A DNA stretch of 64,000 nucleotides from an uncultured Acetatifactor sp. (GTDB lineage: Bacteria; Bacillota; Clostridia; Lachnospirales; Lachnospiraceae). Shown here one piece after another: positions 18,051 to 27,995 of this stretch. The translations under genes were made by a program, and so were the position numbers. Within the stretch, counting starts at the first letter, position 1. The number at the start of each line of letters is the position of its first letter. The stretch is from assembly GCA_910583845.1 (NCBI GenBank), contig CAJUAB010000015.1, positions 1 to 64,000 of the forward strand, given 5' to 3'. Below the pieces are notes generated by a model. The model was not told where the DNA came from and did not search any database. It saw nothing but the letters and a program-made list of their open reading frames with translations.

Positions 18051-20294
18051 ATGGAAGACAACAGCAGAATCATCAGAACAGAATATTCGGAGGAGATGCA
18101 GAAGTCCTTTATCGACTATGCCATGAGCGTGATCATTGCCAGAGCGCTGCCGGACGTGCGGGACGGTCTTAAGCCCGTGCAGCGCAGGACCCTTTACGAC
18201 ATGCACGAGCTGGGTATACGGTACGACAAACCCTACCGAAAAAGCGCCCGTATCGTGGGTGATACCATGGGTAAGTACCATCCCCACGGGGACAGCTCCA
18301 TCTACGATTCCCTGGTGGTGATGAGCCAGGATTTCAAAAAGGGCCTGCCCCTCATCGACGGCCATGGCAACTTCGGCAATATCGAGGGAGACGGGGCCGC
18401 CGCCATGCGTTACACCGAGGCCAGACTGCAGAAGATCACCCAGGAGGCGTTTCTGGCAGATCTGGACAAGGATGTAGTGGACTTTATGCCCAATTTTGAC
18501 GAGACGGAGAAGGAACCCACGGTACTGCCGGTGAAGATTCCCAATTTTCTTGTGAACGGTTCCGAGGGCATCGCCGTGGGCATGGCCACCAGCACCCCGC
18601 CCCACAACCTGGGGGAGGTCATAGACGCCATGAAGGCCTATATGCTGGACGAAAATATCACCACCAGAGAGTTGATGCGCCACATCAAGGGGCCGGACTT
18701 TCCCACCGGGGGAATTGTGACCAACAAGGACGAACTGCTGGAAATCTACGAGACCGGCACGGGCAAGATCAAAATCCGGGGCAAGGTGGAGTTCGAGAAG
18801 TCCAAGGGCGGCAAGACCAATGTGGTCATCACGGAAATTCCCTACCCCATGATCGGCATGAACATCTCCAAGTTTCTGATGGATGTGGCGGCGTTGGCGG
18901 AAAACAAAAAGACCCAGGACATCGTGGACATATCCAACCAGTCCTCCAAGGAGGGCATCCGCATCGTCATAGAGCTGCGCAAGGACGCGGACCCGGAGAA
19001 TTTTGTGAACCTGCTCTATAAAAAGACCCGGCTGGAGGACACCTTCGGCGTCAATATGCTGGCGATCTATAACGGCAGGCCGGAAACCCTGGGGTTAAAA
19101 GCGGTTCTGAAGGCAGTGGTTGATTTTCAGTATGAAGTGGCTACCCGCAAATACACGAATCTGCTGGCCAAAGAGATGGACCGCAGGGAAGTGCAGGAGG
19201 GGCTTATCAAGGCCTGTAATGTCATCGACCTGATCATCGAGATCCTGCGGGGGTCCAAGGACCGGGCCATGGCAAAGGACTGTCTGGTAAACGGCAAGGT
19301 GGAGGGAATCAAGTTCAAATCCAAGGAGTCCAGAATCATGGCTTCCCAGCTCATGTTCTCCGAGAAACAGGCAAACGCCATCCTGGAGATGCGCCTGTAC
19401 AAGCTGATCGGCCTGGAAATCGAGGCCCTGATCAACGAGCATGAGGAGACCATGGCGAACATTTACCGCTATGAAGATATTCTGGCCCGCCGGGATTCCA
19501 TGGCCCAGGTTATCATGAACGAACTGGAGGCGATCAAGCGGGAGTATGGCCGCAAACGCCGCACCGCCATTGAAAACGCCCAGGAGGCCGTCTATAAGGA
19601 AAAAGAAATCGAAGAGATGTCTGTCATGTTCCTGATGGACCGCTTCGGCTATGCCAAGACGGTAGATATAGCCACTTACGAGCGCAATAAAGACGCGGCG
19701 GATGCCGAGAACAAATACATCTTTAAATGCAAAAACACCGGCAAGGTGTGTCTGTTCACCGATATCGGCCAGCTTCATACCATCAAGGTCATGGATCTGC
19801 CCTTCGGAAAATTCCGGGACAAGGGCATACCCATTGATAATGTGAGCAATTACAGTTCAGACAGGGAGCGGATTGTGTTCCTGACCAGTCAGACGGAGTT
19901 AAACCTCTGCCGGGTGCTGTTCGTCACGGCCCAGTCCATGATGAAAGTCGTGGACGGCGGCGAATTTGACGTGAGCAAGCGCACCGTGGCCTCCACCAAG
20001 CTCCAGGAGGGGGACCGGGTGGTCAGCATCGTCTGTCTCCACGAGCAGAAACACATTGTGCTCCAGACCAGGGAAGGGTATTTCCTGCGGTTTGCCGTCG
20101 AGGAAATACCTGAAAAGAAAAAGGGCGCCGTGGGCGTTCGCGGCATGAAACTGGGTGACAAGGATCTGGTGGAGGATGTATACTATACCCAGAACGCCAT
20201 GGAGGCATCGATCCCGTACAAGAGCAGGCAGTTGGTGCTCAACAGCCTCAAGCTGGGCAGACGGGATTCCAAGGGCGTGAAGGTGCGGGGATAA
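18051..20294 (+). CDS. parC: Type IIA topoisomerase subunit A (ParC/GyrA-like)
   Basis: A 747-residue DNA breakage-reunion subunit. The winged-helix region has HPHGDSSIYD and the catalytic Tyr121 in AAMRYTEARL. The C-terminal beta-propeller is present but lacks a clear GyrA box, favouring a topo IV-like role; QDFKKGLPLIDGHGN is typical of the second clostridial topoisomerase. ATG 18051 follows AGAGGGG; the frame reaches back to 17976. Its ATPase partner ends at 7773, so an intervening insertion or rearrangement has split what is usually an adjacent pair. Confidence 0.85.
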   Translation: MEDNSRIIRTEYSEEMQKSFIDYAMSVIIARALPDVRDGLKPVQRRTLYDMHELGIRYDKPYRKSARIVGDTMGKYHPHGDSSIYDSLVVMSQDFKKGLPLIDGHGNFGNIEGDGAAAMRYTEARLQKITQEAFLADLDKDVVDFMPNFDETEKEPTVLPVKIPNFLVNGSEGIAVGMATSTPPHNLGEVIDAMKAYMLDENITTRELMRHIKGPDFPTGGIVTNKDELLEIYETGTGKIKIRGKVEFEKSKGGKTNVVITEIPYPMIGMNISKFLMDVAALAENKKTQDIVDISNQSSKEGIRIVIELRKDADPENFVNLLYKKTRLEDTFGVNMLAIYNGRPETLGLKAVLKAVVDFQYEVATRKYTNLLAKEMDRREVQEGLIKACNVIDLIIEILRGSKDRAMAKDCLVNGKVEGIKFKSKESRIMASQLMFSEKQANAILEMRLYKLIGLEIEALINEHEETMANIYRYEDILARRDSMAQVIMNELEAIKREYGRKRRTAIENAQEAVYKEKEIEEMSVMFLMDRFGYAKTVDIATYERNKDAADAENKYIFKCKNTGKVCLFTDIGQLHTIKVMDLPFGKFRDKGIPIDNVSNYSSDRERIVFLTSQTELNLCRVLFVTAQSMMKVVDGGEFDVSKRTVASTKLQEGDRVVSIVCLHEQKHIVLQTREGYFLRFAVEEIPEKKKGAVGVRGMKLGDKDLVEDVYYTQNAMEASIPYKSRQLVLNSLKLGRRDSKGVKVRG

Positions 20295-20322
20295 TATCGG
20301 GAAAAGGCAGGAGAGACAGAAA

Positions 20323-20871
20323 ATGAGAGTGATTGCAGGTACGGCCAGGAGTCTGCCCTTAAAGACTCCCCAGGGGCTGGATACAAGGCCCACCACGGAC
20401 AGAATCAAGGAGACATTGTTCAATATTCTGCAAGGGGATATTCCCGGCTGTGTGTTTGTGGACATGTTCTGCGGCAGCGGCGGCATCGGTATAGAGGCGT
20501 TGAGCCGGGGGGCCAGGAAGGCATACTTTGTGGAAAATGCCCGGGAACCCTTAAACTGTCTGGCGGATAATCTGAAATTTACCCGTTTCGAGGACCGCGC
20601 TGTGGTGCTCAGACAGGATGCCGCAGCGGCCCTGTCCGGCATATCGGAAAAAGAGGTGGACATTCTGTTTATGGACCCGCCCTATGGGCAGGAGCAGGAG
20701 AGACGTGTGCTGGAGGAATTACAGAACATGCGTTATATAACAAGTGATACGCTGATTGTCCTGGAGACGTCATTGGACACCCCTGTGAATTATGCGCCCG
20801 AAATAGGTTTTTCTGTTGTCCGTGAGAAAACATACAAAACCAACAAACATGTCTTCCTAAGGAGAGTCTGA
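20323..20871 (+). CDS. rsmD: 16S rRNA (guanine966-N2)-methyltransferase RsmD
   Basis: A 182-residue SAM-dependent methyltransferase acting on 16S rRNA in the small subunit. MRVIAGTARS and RPTTDRIKE at the start, SAM loop DMFCGSGGIGIEALSRG, and the catalytic DPPY at 118-121. Followed closely by coaD, the standard rsmD-coaD pair. Confidence 0.95.
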   Translation: MRVIAGTARSLPLKTPQGLDTRPTTDRIKETLFNILQGDIPGCVFVDMFCGSGGIGIEALSRGARKAYFVENAREPLNCLADNLKFTRFEDRAVVLRQDAAAALSGISEKEVDILFMDPPYGQEQERRVLEELQNMRYITSDTLIVLETSLDTPVNYAPEIGFSVVREKTYKTNKHVFLRRV

Positions 20872-20946
20872 TTATTTTGCCAGCTTATGGTAGCAAGATC
20901 TACACATCAAAAGATCCCCTGCGTGGGACGAAAGGAATGAAAAGCT

Positions 20947-21432
20947 ATGAAAAGAGCAGTATATCCGGGGAGTTTTGACCCTATGACGCTGGGGCATCTG
21001 GACATAATCCGACGCGCGGCCCCCATGTTCGACGAATTAACCGTGGCAGTTTTGAATAATACGCAAAAGACACCGTTGTTTTCTGTGGAAGAACGTGTTA
21101 ATATATTAGAGAAAGCAACCGAGGATCTGCCCAATGTGAAAGTATCCAGTTTCAGCGGATTGCTGATTGACTATTGCCGGGACAACGGTTTCCACATTGC
21201 CGTCAGGGGGCTGCGGGCCATCACGGACTTTGAGTATGAGCTGCAGATTGCCCAGGCGAACCGACAGATGTCCAAGGACGCGCTGGATACCATATTTCTG
21301 ACCACCAGCCTGGAATACGCGTACTTAAGTTCCACCAGCGTGAAGGAATTTGCCAGCTTTAACGGGGATATTTCCAAATGTGTTCCCGACTGGGAGGCGG
21401 AATTGATCTATCAGAAATACGGCTATCGCTGA
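20947..21432 (+). CDS. coaD: Phosphopantetheine adenylyltransferase CoaD
   Basis: A 161-residue nucleotidyltransferase that makes dephospho-CoA from 4'-phosphopantetheine and ATP. YPGSFDPMTLGH carries the T-x-G-H motif (T14, G16, H17), and the late YLSSTSVKE matches the ISSTxVRE signature. Length is normal. GAAAGGAATG lies upstream of the ATG. Confidence 0.96.
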   Translation: MKRAVYPGSFDPMTLGHLDIIRRAAPMFDELTVAVLNNTQKTPLFSVEERVNILEKATEDLPNVKVSSFSGLLIDYCRDNGFHIAVRGLRAITDFEYELQIAQANRQMSKDALDTIFLTTSLEYAYLSSTSVKEFASFNGDISKCVPDWEAELIYQKYGYR

Positions 21433-21490
21433 CGGTGGTGAAGGGCAGGAGTACGGATGACTTTATACAGTTCCTGAGTAGGAGGAATAC

Positions 21491-22078
21491 ATGAGCAGCA
21501 GGATTGAACAGTTAATTGACGAAATTGAAGAATATATTGACAGTTGTAAATACCAGCCCCTGTCCAGCACCAAAATCATCGTGAACAAAGAGGAAATAGA
21601 TGAGCTGCTGCGGGATCTGCGGATGAAGACTCCGGATGAGATCAAGCGCTACCAGAAAATCATCAGCAACAAGGAAGCGATCCTGAACGATGCCCGCGCC
21701 AAGGCGGAGGCACTGATCAACGAGGCTACTGTACATACCAATGAGCTGATCAACGAGCACGAGATCATGCAGCAGGCTTACGCCCAGGCCAACGAAGTGG
21801 TTTCCATGGCCTCCCAGCAGGCCCAGGAGATACTGGACAATGCCACCATAGAGGCAAACAATGTGCGCGCCGCTGCCATGCAGTATATGGATGACATGCT
21901 GGCACATCTGGAGAATATCATCAGTTCCTGTACGCAGTCGGCCAGAAACGGGTATGAGAATCTCATCGGCTCCATGAACCAATACCGGGATATTATTCAG
22001 TCAAACAGAAACGAACTGCATCCCGCGGAAGAATATGAGGATGTGGTGCTACAGAATGTTGAGGATACAGATGCGTAG
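21491..22078 (+). CDS. Coiled-coil protein, DivIVA / ATPase-subunit-like
   Basis: A 195-residue, highly charged helical protein with a long coiled coil from about residue 50 to 150 rich in Ala, Glu and Asn (AKAEALINEA, ANEVVSMASQQAQEIL). It resembles proteins annotated as ATP synthase B-like or DivIVA-like that follow coaD in many Lachnospiraceae; no enzyme motif is seen. GAGTAGGAGG precedes the ATG. It overlaps the start of the amidase gene by eight bases. Confidence 0.65.
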   Translation: MSSRIEQLIDEIEEYIDSCKYQPLSSTKIIVNKEEIDELLRDLRMKTPDEIKRYQKIISNKEAILNDARAKAEALINEATVHTNELINEHEIMQQAYAQANEVVSMASQQAQEILDNATIEANNVRAAAMQYMDDMLAHLENIISSCTQSARNGYENLIGSMNQYRDIIQSNRNELHPAEEYEDVVLQNVEDTDA

Positions 22079-23516
22079 CTTTAGCAGAATACAAAACCGG
22101 TTTCAGTCGGAAACCGGTTTTTCTAACTTTTTCCTGAATCAATTTATCAGAATTTTGGCAGCCCTGATACTGCTGGCCGGTCTGTTGGCTGCCCTGCCGC
22201 TTTCCGCGGCGGCCTCCGGTTTCAGGCAGAGCGGCAGCGAAATAGTTGTGGTGATAGACCCCGGACATGGCGGCGACAATGAGGGGACGAAGGAGAACGG
22301 CTTTTGCGAGAAGGAGATGACGCTGGTCACGGCCCTGGCTCTGTATGAGAGGCTGAGCCTGTACGAGGGAGTCACGGTATATCTGACCCGGGCGGATGAC
22401 ACCAAACTGAGCCTGGCCCAGCGGGCGGCGTTCGCCAAAGCTGTAGAAGCCGATTTCCTGTTCAGCATCCACTATAATGCCTCCGAAAATCATGAGTTGT
22501 TCGGCTCCGAGGTATGGGTGCCCCTGGAGGCTCCCTACAATGTATACGGTTATCAGTTTGGATGTACGTTGCTGCCCGCGCTCCGGGAGAAAGGTCTGTT
22601 CATCCGGGGAGTCAAGGCCCGCAGGAATGATAAGGGCACGGATTACTACGGGATTATCCGGGAATCGGTGGCGCTGGACATTCCGGCTGTAATCATTGAG
22701 CACTGTCATGTGGACGAAGTGCGGGACTACCCGTATTGTGACAGTCCGGAAAAGCAGCAGGAATTTGGCTATGAGGACGCGGATGCCATCGCCCGCTTTC
22801 TGGGCTTGTCCAGCGACAGTCTGGGCATAGACAACAGCGGCGGCCCGGAAGATCCTTTTTTGCAGGAGGTCTATGCGCTGGATACCGGCAAAGTGGTGGC
22901 CTCCACGCTGATTGACACTACCGCGCCGGAGATCTGCGGCGTGGAGCATGTATCGGAGGACTATGAGGGGCTGCGGGCCACAGTCCAGGTGACAGCGGCG
23001 GACTATGACAGCCCGCTCATGTACTATGATTACAGTCTGGACGGCGGGACTACCTATTCCCCCAGGCAGCCCTGGCCGGGATGTGATACTCTGACAGGGG
23101 AGTATCAGGATGTGTTTCAGGTGACGCTGGAGATTCCGGAGGGAGTTATCCCCAGCATCCGGATCAGAGCGTACAATCAGTATGAAGCCACGACGGAAAG
23201 CAATATCCTGGAGGGCTATGGCGTGTTCCGCAGGCCGCAGGCGATCGTCTCCCCCGGGGAGCCGGAAAGCGCGGAGGCCTGGGGACCGGCGGTCAATCCG
23301 GATTCCCCTGACCCGTCCGCGTCCACCGAGGTTCACGGCTGGCTGGGGGCTCACGAGGAGACAGGGCAGGAGGAAGAGGACGATCAAAGCCTCCGCATGC
23401 AGGATTTTCTTCTGGTGAGTCTGCTGGCAGCGGCGGTTCTGGTAGCGCTGACACTGATCATCCAGATTCTGCAATCTGCCGGAAGGCGGCGTAAACGTTA
23501 TAAAAGGAAAAGGTGA
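22071..23516 (+). CDS. N-acetylmuramoyl-L-alanine amidase (Amidase_3), membrane-anchored
   Basis: A 481-residue zinc amidase that cleaves the bond between MurNAc and L-Ala in peptidoglycan. A signal or anchor segment (about 27-48) precedes DPGHGG (H66), SIHYNAS and the catalytic E210 in IIEHCHV. After the catalytic domain come an Ig-like segment, a Pro/Glu-rich stretch, a second hydrophobic helix (LLVSLLAAAVLVALTLIIQIL) and a Lys/Arg tail, so both ends may be membrane-bound. The start is uncertain: ATG 22071 has GAGGATACAG upstream, but a terminator-like hairpin lies within its first 17 codons. The end overlaps ylbJ tail to tail by 19 bases. Confidence 0.82.
   Translation: MRSFSRIQNRFQSETGFSNFFLNQFIRILAALILLAGLLAALPLSAAASGFRQSGSEIVVVIDPGHGGDNEGTKENGFCEKEMTLVTALALYERLSLYEGVTVYLTRADDTKLSLAQRAAFAKAVEADFLFSIHYNASENHELFGSEVWVPLEAPYNVYGYQFGCTLLPALREKGLFIRGVKARRNDKGTDYYGIIRESVALDIPAVIIEHCHVDEVRDYPYCDSPEKQQEFGYEDADAIARFLGLSSDSLGIDNSGGPEDPFLQEVYALDTGKVVASTLIDTTAPEICGVEHVSEDYEGLRATVQVTAADYDSPLMYYDYSLDGGTTYSPRQPWPGCDTLTGEYQDVFQVTLEIPEGVIPSIRIRAYNQYEATTESNILEGYGVFRRPQAIVSPGEPESAEAWGPAVNPDSPDPSASTEVHGWLGAHEETGQEEEDDQSLRMQDFLLVSLLAAAVLVALTLIIQILQSAGRRRKRYKRKR
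22093..22121 (+). terminator. Perfect 12-bp terminator-like hairpin inside the amidase 5' end
   Basis: AAAACCGGTTTC and GAAACCGGTTTT pair perfectly around a five-base loop, and further T-rich sequence follows. It begins 15 bases after the stop of the coiled-coil gene, as an intrinsic terminator would, yet falls inside the predicted amidase coding frame. Confidence 0.65.
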
Positions 23517-24469
23517 GGGAAAAAAATTCTCCAGGCCAGGTAATACAGGGCCGTAAGCGCGGTCAGGAGCAGTTTATGTACTACATATTCCCCCAGGGGC
23601 AGATCTGTGTCATGGATCATGCTGTAGGTCTGGGCGATGCAGGAGAGTCCTCCAAAGGGAAGCAGCAGCAAAGTGTACAGCGGACAGCGACGGCCCAGTT
23701 GCTTAAGGCCTCCGGTAATCTCAAACAGGGGAGCCAGCCATACCCCGGCCCGGGGCAGGAAGAGACGGGGGAGCAGATTCAGCAGATTGAACAGAATCAT
23801 ATAGCCGCACAGACTGATGATACTTTGCAGTCCCGCCTGCACCGAATCGTCCAGATGCGCCAGCAGGCCGGGAGGGTCAGGATTTCCCCGGGGCATGGAC
23901 GGGCGCGCCGACTGTGCGGCGGCTATCTGTACGGAGTTTCGGGACAACGCTTCGGCGGATGATTCCGGCAGGTGCCGGAACAGGGTTCTGCGCAGAATGA
24001 TCCCGTAGAGCAGCGCCACACCGTACATACCCAGCAGATAGGGCGCTGTCATCCTGCGCTCCAGCAGAGGCAGTACGAAGCTACAGAAATATACCGGACC
24101 GATATTGTTGCAGAAGGCCAGCAGAAAGCGGGCCTCCTGACGATTTATTTTCCCCGCCTGGTACAGCTGGGCGGCAACTCTGGCTCCCATGGGAAAACCG
24201 CACAGAAAACCCATCAGCACCCCGTAATTCACATCGGGTCTGCATCGCAGCAGCGGCTTTAACACGGGTTCAAACCATTTTCCCAGCCGTTTGGAAAGTC
24301 CCATACGGATCATCAGCCCGGACAATATCATAAAGGGGAGCAGCGAGGGGATCATTTTGGAATACCACAGGAGGAAGCCATCCGCCGCATAGGCCGCCGC
24401 CTCCTGGGAGTGGGTCAGGATCAGCACAAACAGCAGTAAAAAACACAGAGTGTACAGCAAATTTTCCAT
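23498..24469 (-). CDS. ylbJ: YlbJ-like sporulation integral membrane protein
   Basis: A 323-residue nucleoside-recognition (Gate) domain membrane protein with about eight hydrophobic segments. Typical signatures are MIPSLLPFMILSGL near the start, GFLCGFPMGARV and the C-terminal ITGGLKQL. YlbJ is made under sporulation control in B. subtilis, which suggests a spore former. It is transcribed opposite to both neighbours and overlaps the amidase end. Confidence 0.85.
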   Translation of the reverse strand: MENLLYTLCFLLLFVLILTHSQEAAAYAADGFLLWYSKMIPSLLPFMILSGLMIRMGLSKRLGKWFEPVLKPLLRCRPDVNYGVLMGFLCGFPMGARVAAQLYQAGKINRQEARFLLAFCNNIGPVYFCSFVLPLLERRMTAPYLLGMYGVALLYGIILRRTLFRHLPESSAEALSRNSVQIAAAQSARPSMPRGNPDPPGLLAHLDDSVQAGLQSIISLCGYMILFNLLNLLPRLFLPRAGVWLAPLFEITGGLKQLGRRCPLYTLLLLPFGGLSCIAQTYSMIHDTDLPLGEYVVHKLLLTALTALYYLAWRIFFPHLFLL

Positions 24470-24588
24470 GCTCCATAGAGGATATTGATAAAGTATATGC
24501 CGTCAGGCTGCTTTACAAACCAAAGCGGCGGGTAAAAAGAGGCGGCGCGAAAAAGGAGCGGCCGGTCAGGAAGGGGAAAACAGGCGCA

Positions 24589-25299
24589 ATGACCAGATTG
24601 GACAAGCTGCTGGCGGACGCGGGAGCAGGAAGCCGCAGCCAGGTAAAAGAATACATCCGCCGGGGACGGATCACGGTCAACGGTCAGATCTGCAAAAAGC
24701 CGGAGCAGAAGGTCCAGGAGGAAAAAGACCTGATCTGTTTGGACGGACAGAGGGTGGAATATGCCCGTTACCGCTATTATATGCTTCATAAACCCCGGGG
24801 AGTGATCACGGCCACAGAAGATTCCAGGGATAAAACCGTGCTGGATCTGCTGGGAGGGGTTGATACCGCCCACATTTTTCCTGTGGGGCGGCTGGACAAG
24901 GATACAGAGGGGCTGCTTCTGTTGACCAACGACGGAGAACTGGCTCATCGGCTTCTGTCTCCCAGGCGGCATGTGGACAAATGCTATCTGGTGCGCACGG
25001 AAAAGCCATTATCAGAGGCTGATCTCCGGGCTTTGGAGACAGGCGTGGATATAGGGGACGATAAACCTGCTCTGCCTGCGAAGGCCCAGCTGAATGAGAC
25101 AGGAGATTTGCTGCTCACCATTCAGGAAGGGCGTTACCATCAGGTCAAACGTATGTTACAGGCAGTGGACAACCGGGTTCTTTACTTGAAACGTCTGTCC
25201 TTTGGCAGTCTGGAGCTTCCGGAAGATCTGCGGCCCGGAGAGTTTCGGCCTCTGACAGATGAGGAACAGGAGCGGTTACGAAATGATGTTAAAGGATAG
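24589..25299 (+). CDS. RsuA/RluB-family pseudouridine synthase
   Basis: A 236-residue rRNA pseudouridine synthase. An N-terminal S4 RNA-binding domain (MTRLDKLLADAG, then GRITVNGQI) is followed by the catalytic GRLDKDTEG with Asp103 and the late EGRYHQVKRML. The exact rRNA target cannot be read off. It overlaps the next HAD gene by 17 bases, so the two are likely co-translated. Confidence 0.9.
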   Translation: MTRLDKLLADAGAGSRSQVKEYIRRGRITVNGQICKKPEQKVQEEKDLICLDGQRVEYARYRYYMLHKPRGVITATEDSRDKTVLDLLGGVDTAHIFPVGRLDKDTEGLLLLTNDGELAHRLLSPRRHVDKCYLVRTEKPLSEADLRALETGVDIGDDKPALPAKAQLNETGDLLLTIQEGRYHQVKRMLQAVDNRVLYLKRLSFGSLELPEDLRPGEFRPLTDEEQERLRNDVKG

Positions 25300-25951
25300 A
25301 ATAGGGGATAAGAAGGCTTTTCTTTTTGATCTGGACGGTACGCTGGTGGATTCCATGTGGATCTGGGGGCGTATCGATGTGGAATATCTGGGACGCTTTC
25401 ATCTGGAGCTTCCAGATGATCTCCATTCCCGCATTGAAGGGATGAGTTTTTCGGAAACGGCCCGATACTTCAAGGAGCGTTTTTCCATACCGGATTCTCT
25501 GGAGGATATGAAAGCGGACTGGAACCGCATGGCCTGGGAAAAATATACCAGAGAGGTGCCGCTGAAGCCCGGTGTCCGGGATTTTCTGGCCCATCACCGT
25601 GAAAGGGGCGTCCGGATGGCGGTGGCTACCAGCAATTCCCGGGAACTGGCTGAAGCGGCCATCAAGGCCCACGGCCTGCAGGATGTCTTTGACGCCATTG
25701 TAACAGGCTGCGACGTGGCCCATGGGAAGCCCTCGCCCGATGTCTATCTGGCGGTGGCAGCCAGGCTTGGGGCCGGGCCGTCGGACTGTCTGGTATTTGA
25801 GGATATTCTCGCCGGTATCCAGGCGGGAAAGAACGCGGGCATGGAAGTGGTTGCCGTGGAGGATGCCTATTCCAGGTATCAGGAGGAACAGAAAAGGAGA
25901 CTGGCGGATCTGTATATTACCGATTATCGGGAACTGCTGTCCGCCGGATGA
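25283..25951 (+). CDS. HAD-family phosphatase (beta-phosphoglucomutase-like)
   Basis: A 222-residue HAD hydrolase. Motif I FDLDGTLVDS (D15, D17), motif II MAVATSNS, the KPSPDVYL motif III lysine and VFEDILAGIQAG as motif IV; the helical cap between motifs I and II is of the PGM/phosphatase type. AGGAGC upstream selects ATG 25283 within the end of the preceding gene. Substrate unknown. Confidence 0.87.
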   Translation: MMLKDRIGDKKAFLFDLDGTLVDSMWIWGRIDVEYLGRFHLELPDDLHSRIEGMSFSETARYFKERFSIPDSLEDMKADWNRMAWEKYTREVPLKPGVRDFLAHHRERGVRMAVATSNSRELAEAAIKAHGLQDVFDAIVTGCDVAHGKPSPDVYLAVAARLGAGPSDCLVFEDILAGIQAGKNAGMEVVAVEDAYSRYQEEQKRRLADLYITDYRELLSAG

Positions 25952-25974
25952 CGCGCTGTCTTAAGGAGATCGGA

Positions 25975-27933
25975 ATGTGGAGTGAAGCGTTTTTACCAAT
26001 CTGCGGGCAGGACATGAAAGACCGGGGAATAGAGCAGCTGGATTTCGTCTATGTGATCGGAGATGCCTATGTGGACCACCCGTCTTTCGGGCATGCCATC
26101 ATCAGCAGGGTGCTGGAGGCCCATGGTTACTCGGTGGGCATCATAGCCCAGCCCGACTGGAAGGATGAAGAAAGTATCCGGATTCTGGGCAGACCCCGGC
26201 TGGCCTTCCTGGTTTCCGGAGGCAATATGGACAGCTGTGTGAACCATTATTCCGTGTCCAGGAAAAGACGGGGCACCGACGCCTATTCCCCCGGCGGCGT
26301 CATGGGAAAAAGGCCGGACCACGCGACGGTGGTCTACGGCAATCTGATCCGGAAAAGCTACCGGGACGTGCCGGTGATCATCGGCGGAATCGAGGCAAGC
26401 CTGCGGCGCATGGCCCACTATGACTACTGGACGGACAGCTTTAAGCGCTCCATTCTGCTGGACAGCCAGGCGGATCTGATCTCCTATGGCATGGGCGAGA
26501 AATCCATCGTGGAAATCGCGGACGCTCTGAAAAGCGGTATCGCCGTGAAGGATATTACATTTATCCCCGGAACCGTATATAAAACCAGAGATCTCAGCAG
26601 CCTTTCGGATGCCGTCCTGCTTCCTTCCTACGAGGAGATGAAAGCGGATCAAGCTGCCTATGCCCGCAGCTTTGCCATACAGTATCAGAATACGGATTTT
26701 ATCAATGGCCGTATTCTGGCGGAACCCTATCCCGGCGGGGGCTATGTGGTCCAGAATCCGCCCCAGCCGCCGCTGTCCACGCAGGAGATGGATGATGTGT
26801 ACGCGCTTCCCTACGCCCGCGCCAGTCATCCGTCCTATGAGGAGGCGGGAGGCGTTCCGGCGATTTCGGAAATCAAGTTCTCCCTGATCAGCAACCGGGG
26901 GTGCTTTGGCGGATGCAGTTTCTGCGCGCTTACCTTCCATCAGGGAAGAACAGTACAGACCCGGAGCCATGAATCCATTATAGAGGAGGCAAAACTGCTG
27001 ATCCGGGACCCGGATTTCAAGGGCTATATCCATGATGTCGGAGGACCTACAGCCAATTTCCGACATCCCTCCTGTCAGAAACAGCTGACGCAGGGAGTGT
27101 GCAAAAACCGGCAGTGCCTGTTCCCGAAGCCCTGCGCCAATCTACAGGTGGATCACAGCGATTATCTGGAGCTGCTGCGAAAACTCCGCAGTCTGGAAGG
27201 CGTAAAAAAGGTATTTGTGCGCTCCGGCATCCGCTTTGACTACTTGCTGGCGGACGGGGATGATACCTTTTTCCGGGAGCTGGTGGAACATCATATCAGC
27301 GGTCAGCTGAAGGTAGCGCCGGAGCACATTTCCGACACGGTGCTCCGGCGGATGGGAAAACCGGAAAATGCCGTATACGAACGTTTTACAGCCAAATATA
27401 AGAAGCTGAACCGGCAGCTGGGCAAGAATCAGTATCTGGTGCCCTATCTGATGTCCTCCCACCCCGGCTCCACTTTGAAGGAAGCCATAGAACTGGCGGA
27501 ATATCTGCGGGACATGGGATATACCCCCGAGCAGGTGCAGGATTTTTACCCCACCCCCTCCACCCTCTCCACGGTGATGTATTACACGGGACTGGACCCC
27601 TCAGGCGGTCCCCAGGACTTAAAACCGGTGTATGTGTGCCGCAATCCCCATGAAAAAGCCATGCAGCGGGCGCTGATTCAGTACCGCAATCCCAAAAATT
27701 ATGATCTGGTCCACGAGGCGCTGACACTGGCCGGGCGCACGGACCTGATCGGCTATGACAAAAAATGCCTGATCCGTCCCAGAAAGGCGGGACAGGGGGA
27801 TGGACGCTTTGCCGGGGCTGAAAGAGCAGCCGGGAAAAACGCAGGGAGCGCGGCGCGGGAAACGGACGGAGCTTTCAGAAAAAAGAAAAAAACCATCCGC
27901 AATATTCATAAGAGCAAGGGACGGCGGCCCTGA
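25975..27933 (+). CDS. YgiQ-family radical SAM protein
   Basis: A 652-residue radical-SAM protein of the UPF0313/YgiQ family. The iron-sulphur cluster site is C310-FGG-C314-SF-C317; the N-terminal part with GDAYVDHPSFGHAIISRVLE and the late FYPTPSTLSTVMYYTGLDP are family marks. AAGGAG chooses ATG 25975; the frame begins at 25948, overlapping the HAD gene by four bases. Function not established. The C-terminus is a long Lys/Arg-rich tail. Confidence 0.92.
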   Translation: MWSEAFLPICGQDMKDRGIEQLDFVYVIGDAYVDHPSFGHAIISRVLEAHGYSVGIIAQPDWKDEESIRILGRPRLAFLVSGGNMDSCVNHYSVSRKRRGTDAYSPGGVMGKRPDHATVVYGNLIRKSYRDVPVIIGGIEASLRRMAHYDYWTDSFKRSILLDSQADLISYGMGEKSIVEIADALKSGIAVKDITFIPGTVYKTRDLSSLSDAVLLPSYEEMKADQAAYARSFAIQYQNTDFINGRILAEPYPGGGYVVQNPPQPPLSTQEMDDVYALPYARASHPSYEEAGGVPAISEIKFSLISNRGCFGGCSFCALTFHQGRTVQTRSHESIIEEAKLLIRDPDFKGYIHDVGGPTANFRHPSCQKQLTQGVCKNRQCLFPKPCANLQVDHSDYLELLRKLRSLEGVKKVFVRSGIRFDYLLADGDDTFFRELVEHHISGQLKVAPEHISDTVLRRMGKPENAVYERFTAKYKKLNRQLGKNQYLVPYLMSSHPGSTLKEAIELAEYLRDMGYTPEQVQDFYPTPSTLSTVMYYTGLDPSGGPQDLKPVYVCRNPHEKAMQRALIQYRNPKNYDLVHEALTLAGRTDLIGYDKKCLIRPRKAGQGDGRFAGAERAAGKNAGSAARETDGAFRKKKKTIRNIHKSKGRRP

Positions 27934-27995
27934 TTTTCAGACGCGCCCGTTCCCTGTTGTCTAAGTATAACGATTCAGGAAAGGAATGACGGACT

